Shown here: positions 22,229-31,154 of the stretch, one piece after another
Layout of the letters: each line of letters opens with the position of its first letter
Position numbering within the stretch: the stretch's first letter is position 1
Source: Cellulosimicrobium composti
Lineage (GTDB): Bacteria > Actinomycetota > Actinomycetes > Actinomycetales > Cellulomonadaceae
Length of the DNA: 64,000 bases
Direction of reading: 5' to 3'
NCBI RefSeq assembly: GCF_009711085.1
Contig: NZ_WMKA01000014.1
Location: forward strand, 25,355-89,354
Position numbers and translations under genes: made by a program
Notes under the pieces: generated by a model
The model's database searches: none
Seen by the model: the letters and a program-made list of their open reading frames with translations, nothing else
Told to the model about the DNA's origin: nothing

Positions 22229-23386
22229 GTGACGACGCCCGGAACCACGCCCCGCGGCGTCCTCGCGCGCACGAGGGACCGCGCGCACGCGCTCCTGGAG
22301 TGGTGGAAGGACAGCCGCCCGGGCCGCGCGACCTACCGCTACCTCTACTCCCGCGGGGCGCTGCTGTGCGGCGGGATCGCGTACTCGGCCCTCTTCTCGC
22401 TCTTCGCCGCCCTGGCGATCGGCTACACCGTGTTCGTGCGCGTGCTCGGCGGGCGGCGCGAGCTCATGGACGCCGTCTTCGCGGAGATCAACGACCTCGT
22501 CCCGGGGCTCATCGCCGTCGACGGCGCCTCGGGCGTCATCTCGCCCGACGAGCTCGTGCTCACGTCGGGACTCAGCGTCACGAGCGTCGTGGCCGGTGTG
22601 GTCCTGCTGTTCTCCGTGATGTCGTTCATGTACCACCTGCGCGGCGCCGTGCGGACGATGTTCGGGGTGAGCGACGTCGGCCAGAGCGCCCTGCTCGCCC
22701 GACTCCGCGCGCTCCTGGGGTTCTTCCTGCTCGCCCTGAGCATGCTCGTCTCCGCCGTCGCGGGGATCGCGGTGACGACGCTCGGGAACCGGGTCATGTC
22801 CTGGATCGGCCTCGCGGGCGGCCCGGCCGTCCTCGTGACGGGCGCCGGCGTGCTCGTCAGCGTGCTGCTCGACGTCCTCGTGGTGGTGGTCGTCGTCCGG
22901 CTGCTCGCGGGGGTGCACCCGCGTCGTCGGGACCTGCTGATCGGGGCGGGCGCGGCGGCGGCGGGCTTCGCCGTCCTGCGCTACCTCGGGTCCACGTTCG
23001 TCGCGAACAGCGCCAGCAGGAACGCGCTGCTCGCGTCGTTCGCGGTGCTCGCGACCCTGCTGATCCTCGTGAACCTCACCGCGCGCGTCCTCCTCCTCGC
23101 GTGCGCCTGGATGGCCGACCCGCCGCGACCGCCGAGCCCGCCGGGACACGAGAAGGGCGCCCGCCACGCGCGCGACGGCCGCCCCGAGCTCCCCGTCGTC
23201 GACGGCGCGCACCCGGGGGACGCCCGTCACACCCGCACGGCACGCCACGCCGCGGGCGAGGGAGGTCCCGGGGCGGGAGCGGCGCCGTCGGCCGAGGAGC
23301 GCCTGCGCGCCGGTCACGGGTCAGGGCGACCCTGGAGTCCTGTCGTCCGCGGCGTGCGTCGCGCCCGTCTGCCGCGCGGCACCTGA
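22229..23386 (+). CDS. YihY/BrkB family inner-membrane protein
   Basis: A 385-residue polytopic protein of the YihY/BrkB (formerly RNase BN) family. Typical pieces are YLYSRGALLCGGIAYSALFSLFAALAIGYTVF near the N-terminus, MSFMYHLRGAVRTMFGV, and a set of about six membrane helices to residue 300. The C-terminal 80 residues are hydrophilic and low-complexity. The molecular function is not known; the ribonuclease naming of this family is a historic error. It is probably the last gene of the trpS unit but has its own promoter. Confidence 0.85.
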   Translation: MTTPGTTPRGVLARTRDRAHALLEWWKDSRPGRATYRYLYSRGALLCGGIAYSALFSLFAALAIGYTVFVRVLGGRRELMDAVFAEINDLVPGLIAVDGASGVISPDELVLTSGLSVTSVVAGVVLLFSVMSFMYHLRGAVRTMFGVSDVGQSALLARLRALLGFFLLALSMLVSAVAGIAVTTLGNRVMSWIGLAGGPAVLVTGAGVLVSVLLDVLVVVVVVRLLAGVHPRRRDLLIGAGAAAAGFAVLRYLGSTFVANSASRNALLASFAVLATLLILVNLTARVLLLACAWMADPPRPPSPPGHEKGARHARDGRPELPVVDGAHPGDARHTRTARHAAGEGGPGAGAAPSAEERLRAGHGSGRPWSPVVRGVRRARLPRGT

Positions 23387-23397
23387 CGGCACGTCCG

Positions 23398-23446
23398 GCG
23401 AGGTCGGCACGTCCTCGCGAGGTCGGCCCTCGCACGCGAGGTCGGC
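23398..23446. repeat. Three 11-bp direct repeats with exact 19-bp period
   Basis: GCGAGGTCGGC occurs at 23398-23408, 23417-23427 and 23436-23446, each start 19 bp after the last, with unrelated 8-bp spacers. It lies in the 204-bp gap between yihY and sdhB. Nothing coding is seen in 23387-23590. Confidence 0.7.
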
Positions 23447-23522
23447 AGCCCGGACCGCCGATCGCGGACGAAACTGCCGATGTCAGCACGCTCAGATCGG
23501 TCCCATGCCCCGGAGACGACGC

Positions 23523-23550
23523 AGGGCGCCGACCGGGTGGTCGGCGCCCT
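23523..23550. terminator. Bidirectional terminator between yihY and sdhB
   Basis: AGGGCGCCGACC at 23523-23534 pairs perfectly with 23539-23550 around a GGGT loop (12-bp stem), between convergent genes. Confidence 0.7.
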
Positions 23551-23590
23551 ACGTGCGGGTCTGCGGTACCGCTCGACGTGCGGCGCGGCG

Positions 23591-24358
23591 TCAGAAGGCG
23601 CGCGTGATCATCGCGCGCTTGACCTCCTGGATCGCCTTCGTGACCTCGATGCCGCGCGGGCAGGCCTCGGTGCAGTTGAAGGTCGTGCGGCAGCGCCACA
23701 CGCCCTCCTTGTCGTTGAGGATCTCCAGGCGCTGCGTGGCGCCCTCGTCGCGGCTGTCGAAGATGAAGCGGTGCGCGTTGACGATCGCGGCCGGGCCGAA
23801 GTACTGGCCGTCGGTCCAGAACACCGGGCAGGACGACGTGCACGCGGCGCACAGGATGCACTTGGTCGTGTCGTCGAACCGCTCGCGCTGCTCTGCGGAC
23901 TGCAGACGCTCCTTGCTCGGCTCGTTCCCGGTGGTGATGAGGAACGGCATGATCTCGCGATAGGAGGCGAAGAACGGCTCCATGTCCACGACGAGGTCCT
24001 TGACCACGGGCAGGCCCTTGATCGGCTCGACCGTGATCGGCTTGTCGGGGTTGACGTCCTTGAGGAGCGTCTTGCACGCGAGCCGGTTGCGACCGTTGAT
24101 GCGCATCGCGTCCGAGCCGCACACGCCGTGCGCGCACGAGCGGCGGAACGTCAGCGAGCCGTCGTGCTCCCACTTGATCTTGTGCAGGGCGTCGAGCACG
24201 CGGTCCGTGCCGTGCGCGAGGACGGTGAACTCGTCCCAGTACGCCTCCTCGCCGTGCTCCGACTCGGGGGAGAAGCGGCGGATGCGGAGCGTGACCTCGA
24301 ACGACGGGATCTCGCCGGCCTTGGCCTCGGTGGCGGGGCTCTCGAGTGTGGCAGTCAT
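23591..24358 (-). CDS. sdhB: Succinate dehydrogenase iron-sulfur subunit
   Basis: A 255-residue electron-transfer subunit of complex II. Cluster ligands are clear: [2Fe-2S] in CAHGVCGSDAMRINGRNRLAC, [4Fe-4S] in CILCAACTSSCPVFW and [3Fe-4S] with CRTTFNCTEACPRG. The ATG shares one base with the sdhA stop (TGATG), giving tight coupling. It is the last gene of sdhCDAB and is closed by a hairpin at 23523-23550. Confidence 0.96.
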   Translation of the reverse strand: MTATLESPATEAKAGEIPSFEVTLRIRRFSPESEHGEEAYWDEFTVLAHGTDRVLDALHKIKWEHDGSLTFRRSCAHGVCGSDAMRINGRNRLACKTLLKDVNPDKPITVEPIKGLPVVKDLVVDMEPFFASYREIMPFLITTGNEPSKERLQSAEQRERFDDTTKCILCAACTSSCPVFWTDGQYFGPAAIVNAHRFIFDSRDEGATQRLEILNDKEGVWRCRTTFNCTEACPRGIEVTKAIQEVKRAMITRAF

Positions 24359-26190
24359 CAGTACTTCCGCTCCATGGGCTCGTACCGGGTCTGGGTGACG
24401 GGCTTGGAGCCCAGGGCGACCTTGTAGCCGTCGAACTCCTCGACGTGGTCGAAGTAGCCGGCGACGTGGCCGTCGGCGACGTCGCTCGCGGACGTCGGGC
24501 GGCGGTAGGCCATCGTGTGCAGCATGTAGTTGGCGTCGTCGCGGTCGGGGTAGTCCTCGCGGTAGTGGCCGCCGCGGGACTCCTTGCGGTTGATGGCCGC
24601 GACGACGGTCACCTCGGCGATGTCGAGGAGGAACCCGAGCTCGATCGCCTCGAGCAGGTCGGTGTTGAACATCCGGCCCTTGTCCTGGACCGAGACGTTC
24701 TTGTACCGCTTCTGCAGCTCGCGGATGTCCGACAGCGCCTGGTTGAGCGACTCGCCCGTGCGGAACACCTGCGCGTTGGCGTCCATGGTCTCCTGGAGCG
24801 CCTTGCGCACGTCGGCCACGCGCTCGCCGTCGGGGCGGTTGCGCATCTCCTCGAGCTGGGCGATCACCGCCGCCGCGGGGTTCTCGGGGAGGTCCGTGAA
24901 CGACGCCGTCGCGGCGTACGCGGCGGCCGTGCGGCCCGCGCGCTTGCCGAAGACGTTGATGTCGAGCAGCGAGTTGGTGCCCAGGCGGTTCGAGCCGTGG
25001 ACGCTCACGCACGCGACCTCGCCGGCCGCGTACAGGCCCTTGACGACGTGGCTGCTGTCGCGCAGCACCTCGGCGTCGACGTTGGTGGGGATGCCGCCCA
25101 TCGCGTAGTGCGCGGTGGGGTACACCGGGACGGGCTCGGTGTAGGGCTCGATGCCGAGGTAGGTGCGCGCGAACTCGGTGATGTCGGGCAGCTTCGCGTC
25201 GATGTGCGCGGGCTCGAGGTGCGTGAGGTCGAGCAGGACGTAGTCCTTGTTCGGCCCGGCGCCGCGGCCCTCGCGCACCTCGTTCGCCATCGAGCGCGCG
25301 ACGATGTCGCGCGGCGCGAGGTCCTTGATGGTGGGGGCGTAGCGCTCCATGAAGCGCTCGCCGTCCGCGTTGCGCAGGATCCCGCCCTCGCCGCGGGCGG
25401 CCTCCGACAGGAGGATGCCGAGGCCCGCGAGGCCCGTCGGGTGGAACTGGAAGAACTCCATGTCCTCCAGCGGCAGGCCGCGGCGGTACGCCAGGGCCAT
25501 GCCGTCGCCCGTGAGGGTGTGGGCGTTGGACGTCGTCTTGAAGATCTTGCCCGCGCCGCCGGTCGCGAAGATGATCGCCTTCGCCTGGAAGACGTGGATC
25601 TCGCCGGTCGCCAGGTCGTACGCGACGACGCCGGTCGCGGTGACCGTCTCGTCGTCGGGGATCTCGCCCGCCGCGAGGTCGTGGTCCGTGATGAGGTCGA
25701 GGACGTAGAACTCGTTGAAGAACTCGACGTCCTGCTTGACGCACTGCTGGTAGAGCGTCTGCAGGATCATGTGGCCGGTACGGTCCGCGGCGTAGCACGA
25801 GCGGCGCACCGCGGCCTCGCCGTGGTTGCGGGTGTGCCCGCCGAACCGGCGCTGGTCGATCCGGCCCTCGGGCGTGCGGTTGAACGGCAGGCCCATGCGC
25901 TCGAGGTCGAGCACCGCGTCGATGGCCTCCTTGGCCATGATCTCCGCGGCGTCCTGGTCGACGAGGTAGTCGCCGCCCTTGACCGTGTCGAACGTGTGCC
26001 ACTCCCAGTTGTCCTCCTCCACGTTCGCGAGGGCGGCGCACATGCCGCCCTGCGCGGCGCCCGTGTGCGAGCGCGTGGGGTAGAGCTTGGAGATGACGGC
26101 CGTGCGGACCTTGCTGGACGACTCCAGCGCCGCGCGCATCCCGGCGCCGCCTGCGCCGACGATGACGACGTCGTACTGATGGGTTTGCAT
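24358..26190 (-). CDS. sdhA: Succinate dehydrogenase flavoprotein subunit
   Basis: A 610-residue catalytic subunit that oxidises succinate to fumarate. FAD-binding start [17 protein letters not shown], the flavinylation-site region [11 protein letters not shown], the active-site regions [10 protein letters not shown] and REGRGAG, and [14 protein letters not shown] are all present. The ATG at 26190 has GGAGG 11 nt upstream. Size and motifs fit a succinate:quinone oxidoreductase like Rv3318, not an L-aspartate oxidase. Confidence 0.97.
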   Translation of the reverse strand: MQTHQYDVVIVGAGGAGMRAALESSSKVRTAVISKLYPTRSHTGAAQGGMCAALANVEEDNWEWHTFDTVKGGDYLVDQDAAEIMAKEAIDAVLDLERMGLPFNRTPEGRIDQRRFGGHTRNHGEAAVRRSCYAADRTGHMILQTLYQQCVKQDVEFFNEFYVLDLITDHDLAAGEIPDDETVTATGVVAYDLATGEIHVFQAKAIIFATGGAGKIFKTTSNAHTLTGDGMALAYRRGLPLEDMEFFQFHPTGLAGLGILLSEAARGEGGILRNADGERFMERYAPTIKDLAPRDIVARSMANEVREGRGAGPNKDYVLLDLTHLEPAHIDAKLPDITEFARTYLGIEPYTEPVPVYPTAHYAMGGIPTNVDAEVLRDSSHVVKGLYAAGEVACVSVHGSNRLGTNSLLDINVFGKRAGRTAAAYAATASFTDLPENPAAAVIAQLEEMRNRPDGERVADVRKALQETMDANAQVFRTGESLNQALSDIRELQKRYKNVSVQDKGRMFNTDLLEAIELGFLLDIAEVTVVAAINRKESRGGHYREDYPDRDDANYMLHTMAYRRPTSASDVADGHVAGYFDHVEEFDGYKVALGSKPVTQTRYEPMERKY

Positions 26191-26255
26191 CGGGGTCGAT
26201 GCCTCCTGGGAGAGAGCCGGGTGGAGCGAGAAGACGGGCGAGGGGTGGGCGGTGC

Positions 26256-26714
26256 TCAGGCCGTGCAGAACGACGCGAGCAGCTCGGCCGGCGCGTTCGC
26301 GGGGCACGGGTCGAACGTGAAGATCACGAGCGTGCCGAGCACCGTGACGATCGTGAACGCGAGGTACAGCGCGAGCTTGAGGACGAGGCGCGTGCCGTCG
26401 CGCTCGGCGTAGTCGTTGATGATCGTCCGCACGCCGTTCGTGCCGTGGAACATCGCGAGCCACAGCATGAGCAGGTCCCAGATCTGCCAGAACGGCGAGG
26501 CCCACTTGCCGGCGACGAAGCCGAAGTCGATCGCGTGCACGCCCTCGCCGACCATGAGGTTGACGAAGAGGTGCCCGAAGATGAGGACGACCAGCACGAC
26601 GCCCGAGGCGCGCATGAAGATCCAGCTGTACAGCTCGTAGTTGCTGCGCGTGGCCTTGCGGCGCTTGTACGGGTCGCGCGGGTTCGCGACCTCGACCGTG
26701 GGTGCGGCGGCCAT
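26256..26714 (-). CDS. sdhD: Succinate dehydrogenase membrane anchor SdhD
   Basis: A 152-residue protein with three membrane helices: [26 protein letters not shown], then [23 protein letters not shown] and the final [21 protein letters not shown]. His residues in the first two helices (GHLF, FHGTNG) are candidates for heme b or quinone-site ligands. Its ATG shares one base with the sdhC stop. It anchors SdhAB and forms the quinone site with SdhC. Confidence 0.88.
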   Translation of the reverse strand: MAAAPTVEVANPRDPYKRRKATRSNYELYSWIFMRASGVVLVVLIFGHLFVNLMVGEGVHAIDFGFVAGKWASPFWQIWDLLMLWLAMFHGTNGVRTIINDYAERDGTRLVLKLALYLAFTIVTVLGTLVIFTFDPCPANAPAELLASFCTA

Positions 26715-27097
26715 CAGTGCCCCCCTCCGAAGACGTTCATGAGGTGACGCGGCAGGAAGCCCGCCATCGTCACGACGAACAGGCCGACGACGATCCAGAG
26801 CATCGTGCGCTGGTACCGCGGGCCCTTGGCCCAGAAGTCCACCAGGATGATGCGGATGCCGTTGAACGCGTGGAAGACGATCGCGGCGACGAGGCCCGCC
26901 TCGCCCAGGCCCATGATCGGCGTCTGGTACGTGCCGATGACGGCGTTGTACGCCTCGGGCGACACCCGTACCAGCGCCGTGTCGAGCACGTGGACGAGCA
27001 GGAAGAAGAAGATGAGCACGCCGGTCACGCGATGCGCGACCCACGACCACATGCCTTCACGGCCGCGGTAGAGCGTGCCAGCTGGTGCACTGGGCAC
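26714..27097 (-). CDS. sdhC: Succinate dehydrogenase cytochrome b556 subunit SdhC
   Basis: A 127-residue subunit with three membrane helices. [23 protein letters not shown] carries the Ser/His/Arg signature (SWVAHRxTG) and the axial-His candidate; [14 protein letters not shown] follows. It starts at GTG with GGAGG 8 nt upstream. As the first gene of the operon it follows a leader of about 105 nt from a TATGGT -10 box, and a CRP-like site lies further upstream. Confidence 0.9.
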   Translation of the reverse strand: MPSAPAGTLYRGREGMWSWVAHRVTGVLIFFFLLVHVLDTALVRVSPEAYNAVIGTYQTPIMGLGEAGLVAAIVFHAFNGIRIILVDFWAKGPRYQRTMLWIVVGLFVVTMAGFLPRHLMNVFGGGH

Positions 27098-27209
27098 TTT
27101 GGGGGCCTCCTGTGGCGAGATCAGGGGGAGATGTCACGTTCCGGACGTGGCCCGGAACTCCCTCAGTCCGGACCGCGGGACCGTCGTCGGCATCGGTCTC
27201 TGGGCTTCC

Positions 27210-27215
27210 ACCATA
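27210..27215 (-). promoter_or_regulatory. Candidate -10 of the sdhCDAB operon
   Basis: TATGGT on the minus strand, the best -10 hexamer in the 234-bp divergent gap between sdhC and manC. Predicted transcription starts near 27203, leaving a leader of about 105 nt. Confidence 0.5.
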
Positions 27216-27276
27216 GTGACATCGGCGTCATGATGCGGACCGCCGACAGCGGTGGAACGGCCCTGCGCGGGGCGTT

Positions 27277-27292
27277 TGTGACTGATCCCACA
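27277..27292. promoter_or_regulatory. CRP/GlxR-like operator between sdhC and manC
   Basis: TGTGA-CTGATC-CCACA matches TGTGA-N6-TCACA with one mismatch. Its centre is about 80 bp upstream of the predicted sdhC transcription start and about 47 bp upstream of the manC start. Confidence 0.5.
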
Positions 27293-27318
27293 GCCCGCGG
27301 GGGAACTGTCCGGCTCAC

Positions 27319-27324
27319 TATGCT
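27319..27324 (+). promoter_or_regulatory. Leaderless -10 of the mannose-1-P guanylyltransferase gene
   Basis: TATGCT ends 7 nt before the ATG at 27332, the geometry of a leaderless actinobacterial promoter, and decides the start of this gene. Confidence 0.6.
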
Positions 27325-27331
27325 GGCACCC

Positions 27332-28480
27332 ATGGCCTCCTCGCCTCTCCCTCCGTCCGCCGCGGCCGCGTCGCCGATCCCCGGCTTCCACGCCGTCGTC
27401 CCGGCGGGAGGCGCGGGCACGCGGCTGTGGCCGCTCTCCCGGGCGGGGTCGCCCAAGTTCCTCCTCGACCTCACGGGCTCCGGCCGGTCGCTGCTCCAGG
27501 CGACGGTCGACCGGCTCGTCCCGCTCGCCGGCGAGCAGGGCGTCGTCCTCGTCACGGGCGACCGGCACGTCGCCGCGGCGCGCACGCAGCTCCCGGGTCT
27601 CCCGGCCGCGAACGTGCTCGCCGAACCGTCCCCGCGCGACTCCATGGCGGCGATCGGGCTCGCGGCCGCCGTCCTCGAGGAGCGGCACGGCGACGTCGTC
27701 GTCGGGTCGTTCGCGGCCGACCAGGTCATCACGGGGCGCGACGCGTTCGAGCGGTCCGTGCGCGAGGCGGTCGAGGCCGCGCGCGCCGGGTACGTCGTGA
27801 CGATCGGCATCGCGGCGTCGCGGCCGTCGACGGCGTTCGGGTACGTGCACAGCGGGGACCCCCTCGGCGTCGCGGGCGCACCGACCGCGCAGCACGTGCG
27901 CGGCTTCACGGAGAAGCCCGACGCCGCGACCGCGCAGCGCTACCTCGCGTCGGGGGAGTACCGCTGGAACGCGGGCATGTTCATCGTGCGCTCGTCGGTG
28001 CTGCTCGGCCACCTCGCGGACCAGCGCCCCGAGCTGCACGACGGCCTGCGCGCGATCGCGGCGGCCTGGGACGGGCCCGACCGGGACCGGGTGCTCGCCG
28101 AGCGCTGGCCCGCGCTGGAGAGGATCGCGATCGACCACGCCGTGGCCGAGCCCGTCGCCGCGGTGGGCGGGGTCGCCGTCGTGCCCGGCACGTTCGGCTG
28201 GGACGACGTGGGGGACTTCAACTCGCTCGCCGCGCTCCTGCCGTCGGTCGACGGCGCGGGCTCGAAGGTCCTCGGCGACACCGGCCGGGTCGTGCGCCGG
28301 GAGAGCGCCGGGTCGGTCGTCGTCCCGGCGAGCGACCGCGTCGTCACGGTCCTGGGCCTCGACGACGTCGTCGTGGTCGACACCCCGGACGCCCTGCTCG
28401 TCACGACGCGGGCCCGCGCGCAGCAGGTGAAGTCGATGGTCGACACGGTGCGCGAGCTCGGGATGGACGAGCTCCTGTGA
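27332..28480 (+). CDS. manC: Mannose-1-phosphate guanylyltransferase
   Basis: A nucleotidyltransferase of 382 residues making GDP-mannose from GTP and mannose-1-phosphate for glycoconjugates. Hallmarks are VVPAGGAGTRLWPLSRAGSPKFLLDL (GGxGTRLWPLSR plus the catalytic Lys region), EPSPRDSMAAIGLAA, FTEKPDAATAQRYLASGEYRWNAGMF and GTFGWDDVGDF. It lacks the C-terminal isomerase domain of bifunctional enzymes. The start is set by the TATGCT promoter; the upstream part of the frame is non-coding. GTGA overlap with the amidohydrolase gene. Confidence 0.9.
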   Translation: MASSPLPPSAAAASPIPGFHAVVPAGGAGTRLWPLSRAGSPKFLLDLTGSGRSLLQATVDRLVPLAGEQGVVLVTGDRHVAAARTQLPGLPAANVLAEPSPRDSMAAIGLAAAVLEERHGDVVVGSFAADQVITGRDAFERSVREAVEAARAGYVVTIGIAASRPSTAFGYVHSGDPLGVAGAPTAQHVRGFTEKPDAATAQRYLASGEYRWNAGMFIVRSSVLLGHLADQRPELHDGLRAIAAAWDGPDRDRVLAERWPALERIAIDHAVAEPVAAVGGVAVVPGTFGWDDVGDFNSLAALLPSVDGAGSKVLGDTGRVVRRESAGSVVVPASDRVVTVLGLDDVVVVDTPDALLVTTRARAQQVKSMVDTVRELGMDELL

Positions 28481-29676
28481 GCGCCGACGTGACCGTCGCC
28501 GCCCGCATCGGCGCCGCCGCGGCCCGCCACGTGGAGGAGGTCGTGGCCGTGCGCCGCGACCTCCACGCCCACCCCGAGGTGTCGCGCGCCGAGACGCGCA
28601 CGACCGCGCTGCTCGCCGAGCGACTGCGCGCCGAGGGGCTCGAGCCCCGGCTCCTGCCGGGCACCGGGCTCGTGTGCGACCTCGGCCCCGAGCCCGGCGC
28701 GTCGGGCCGCGGGCGCGTCGCGCTGCGGGCGGACCTCGACGCGCTGCCGTTGCAGGACAGGTGCGACCTCCCGTGGGCCTCGACCGTCCCGGGCGTCGCG
28801 CACGCGTGCGGCCACGACGTGCACACGGCGGTCGTGCTGGGCGCGGGCCTGGTCCTCGCCGACCTCCACGCGCAGGGCGAGCTGGGGCGGGGCGTGCGCC
28901 TCGTGTTCCAGCCCGCGGAGGAGGTCCAGCCGGGCGGGTCGCTCGACGTGCTCGCGGCCGGGGCGATGGACGGCGTCGACGAGATCTACGCGGTGCACTG
29001 CGACCCCAAGGTCGACGTGGGGCGGATCGGCACGCGCATCGGGCCGATCACGTCGGCGTCCGACGAGGTGTCGGTGACGATCGCGTCCCCGGGCGGGCAC
29101 ACGTCGCGCCCGCACCTCACGGGCGACGTCGTGTACGCGCTGGGCCAGGTCATCACGCAGGTGCCCGCGGTGTTGGGCCGCCGGCTGGACCCGCGCTCGG
29201 GCGTGAACCTCACGTGGGGAGCGGTGCACGCGGGCTCGGCCCACAACGCGATCCCCAGCACGGGCACGGTGCGCGGCACCCTGCGCTGCCTCGACGTGCG
29301 CGCGTGGGAGTTCGCCGGGCAGGTGCTGCACGACGCGGTGGAGCAGGTCGTGGCGCCGTACGAGGTCGAGGTGACCGTGCACCACACGCGCGGCGTGCCG
29401 CCCGTGGAGAACGACGAGCGGTGCACCGGCCTGCTGGAGGCGGCCGCGCGCGACGTGCTCGGTCCCGACTCCGTCGTGCTCACCGAGCAGTCGCTCGGCG
29501 GGGAGGACTTCGCGTGGTACCTGACCAAGGTGCCGGGCGCGATGGCGCGCCTGGGCACGCGCACGCCCGGCGGGCGCAGCTACGACATCCACCAGGGGGA
29601 CCTGCAGGTGGACGAGCGCGCGATCGACGCGGGCATGCGGCTCCTGGCGCGCGTCGCCGCCGGTCACGGCGGGTGA
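28477..29676 (+). CDS. M20D family amidohydrolase (AmiA1-like)
   Basis: A metal-dependent amide hydrolase of 399 residues related to hippurate and N-acyl-amino-acid amidohydrolases. RRDLHAHPEVSRAE, ALRADLDALPL, HACGHDVHTAVVLGA, FQPAEEVQPGGS and SLGGEDFAWYL give the metal-binding and catalytic framework. The gene overlaps manC by four bases. Mycobacterial AmiA1/AmiB1 lie in the same neighbourhood of sdh and nucleoside genes. The actual substrate cannot be read from the sequence. Confidence 0.85.
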   Translation: MSADVTVAARIGAAAARHVEEVVAVRRDLHAHPEVSRAETRTTALLAERLRAEGLEPRLLPGTGLVCDLGPEPGASGRGRVALRADLDALPLQDRCDLPWASTVPGVAHACGHDVHTAVVLGAGLVLADLHAQGELGRGVRLVFQPAEEVQPGGSLDVLAAGAMDGVDEIYAVHCDPKVDVGRIGTRIGPITSASDEVSVTIASPGGHTSRPHLTGDVVYALGQVITQVPAVLGRRLDPRSGVNLTWGAVHAGSAHNAIPSTGTVRGTLRCLDVRAWEFAGQVLHDAVEQVVAPYEVEVTVHHTRGVPPVENDERCTGLLEAAARDVLGPDSVVLTEQSLGGEDFAWYLTKVPGAMARLGTRTPGGRSYDIHQGDLQVDERAIDAGMRLLARVAAGHGG

Positions 29677-29735
29677 AGCGGTCCCGACCCGTGGACAGGG
29701 GTGTGTCACGCCTCAGACGCAAAGTGACGCTTGCA

Positions 29736-29767
29736 TAACGAAGCGCCCGCGTTACCGGCAAGTAACG
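29736..29767 (+). promoter_or_regulatory. Putative operator upstream of the BMP-type transporter
   Basis: CGTTAC (29750-29755) and GTAACG (29762-29767) form an inverted repeat with a 6-bp spacer. Another TAACG half-site lies at 29736-29740. Downstream, TAGTGT (29789-29794) or TATAGA (29802-29807) could be the -10, and a CCTCCCG/CGGGAGG hairpin (29823-29848) lies in the leader. A nucleoside-sensing regulator is a reasonable guess. Confidence 0.45.
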
Positions 29768-29903
29768 TGCGCGACCCTTCGGGCTGATTAGTGTTCGGTC
29801 CTATAGAGGCCGACGGACCGGTCCTCCCGTGCAACGGCGCTCGGGAGGGCCCAGGGGTCCTTTCCCTGCGCGGCCCTGCTACGAGAACGACAGGAGCTAT
29901 CAG

Positions 29904-30998
29904 GTGAAGAGAGCGACTCAGGTCACCGCGCTCGCGGCCGTCGCCGCGCTCGCGCTGGCCGCGTGCGGCGCCGCGCCCGAGGACGACGAGACCACCGGCG
30001 GCGGCGAGGACACCGCGGGCGGCAACTCCGACTTCTCGGCGTGCATGGTGTCGGACGCCGGCGGGTTCGACGACCAGTCCTTCAACCAGGCCGGGTTCGA
30101 GGGCCTGGAGCAGGCGGAGTCCGAGCTGGGGATCACGGCCGTCGAGGTCGAGTCCTCCGCGGACACGGACTACGCGCCCAACATCGACAACCTGGTTCAG
30201 CAGGGCTGCAACCTCGTCATCGGCGTCGGCTTCCTCCTCGAGGACCCGATCCAGGCCGCGGCCGAGGCGAACCCCGACACCAACTTCGCCCTCATCGACT
30301 CGTCGTTCTCCGACGCGGACTTCAACCCGGTCGAGATCGACAACGCGAAGCCGATCCTCTTCAACACGGCCGAGGCCGCGTTCCTCGCCGGCTACCTCGC
30401 CGCGGGCATGAGCGAGACGGGCACGGTCGCCACGTTCGGCGGCATCCAGATCCCGTCGGTCGCCATCTTCATGGACGGCTTCGTGGACGGCGTCGCGAAG
30501 TACAACGAGGACAACGGCACCGAGGTCAAGGTCCTCGGCTGGGACAAGGAGGCCCAGACGGGCTCCTTCACCGGTGACTTCGAGAACCAGGCCAACGGCC
30601 AGAACCTCGCCCAGGGCTTCATCGACCAGGGCGCCGACATCATCATGCCGGTCGCCGGCCCGGTCGGTCTCGGTGCGGCTGCCGCCGCGCAGGGCGCCGG
30701 TGCCAAGATCATCTGGGTCGACTCGGACGGCTTCCTCACCACCGAGTACGGGGACATCATCCTCACCTCGGTCATGAAGCAGATCGGCCCGGCGGTCTTC
30801 GACACCGTGAGCGAGTCGGTCGAGGGCAACTTCACGAACGAGCCGTACGTCGGCACGCTCGAGAACGAGGGCGTCGGCCTGGCCCCGTTCCACGACTTCG
30901 AGGACGCGGTGCCGGCCGAGCTGCAGGACATGCTCGCCCAGTACCAGGAGCAGATCATCGCCGGGGACCTGGTCGTGGAGTCGACCAACACCCCGTGA
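29904..30998 (+). CDS. BMP family substrate-binding lipoprotein (nucleoside ABC transporter)
   Basis: A 364-residue extracytoplasmic binding protein with a lipoprotein signal peptide ending LALAAC (Cys21 is the lipidated residue). The mature part shows the BMP/PnrA pattern: MVSDAGGFDDQSFNQAGFEGL, NLVIGVGFLL, FALIDSSF, GYLAAGMSETGTVATFGG and DIIMPVAGPVGLGAA. BMP proteins bind purine and pyrimidine nucleosides. GTG start with AGGAG upstream. A strong hairpin separates it from the ATPase gene, probably giving excess binding protein. Confidence 0.92.
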   Translation: MKRATQVTALAAVAALALAACGAAPEDDETTGGGEDTAGGNSDFSACMVSDAGGFDDQSFNQAGFEGLEQAESELGITAVEVESSADTDYAPNIDNLVQQGCNLVIGVGFLLEDPIQAAAEANPDTNFALIDSSFSDADFNPVEIDNAKPILFNTAEAAFLAGYLAAGMSETGTVATFGGIQIPSVAIFMDGFVDGVAKYNEDNGTEVKVLGWDKEAQTGSFTGDFENQANGQNLAQGFIDQGADIIMPVAGPVGLGAAAAAQGAGAKIIWVDSDGFLTTEYGDIILTSVMKQIGPAVFDTVSESVEGNFTNEPYVGTLENEGVGLAPFHDFEDAVPAELQDMLAQYQEQIIAGDLVVESTNTP

Positions 30999-31051
30999 CG
31001 ACCCGCTGAGACCGTCGGTCCCCGCGCCCGGTGCGGGCGAGGGACCGGCGG

Positions 31052-31087
31052 GACGGTGGCCCGGGCGACCCTGCCCGGGCCACCGTC
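31052..31087 (+). terminator. Hairpin between binding-protein and ATPase genes
   Basis: A perfect 15-bp stem (31052-31066 with 31073-31087) around a GACCCT loop, 54 nt after the lipoprotein stop. It is probably a partial terminator, or an mRNA-stabilising end for the abundant lipoprotein message; TACGGT at about 31114 could restart transcription. Confidence 0.65.
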
Positions 31088-31154
31088 GTCATGAGGCGCC
31101 GACGCGACGGAAGTACGGTTCGATGGAGTTCCCTGTTCTCAGAGAGGCCGGCCG

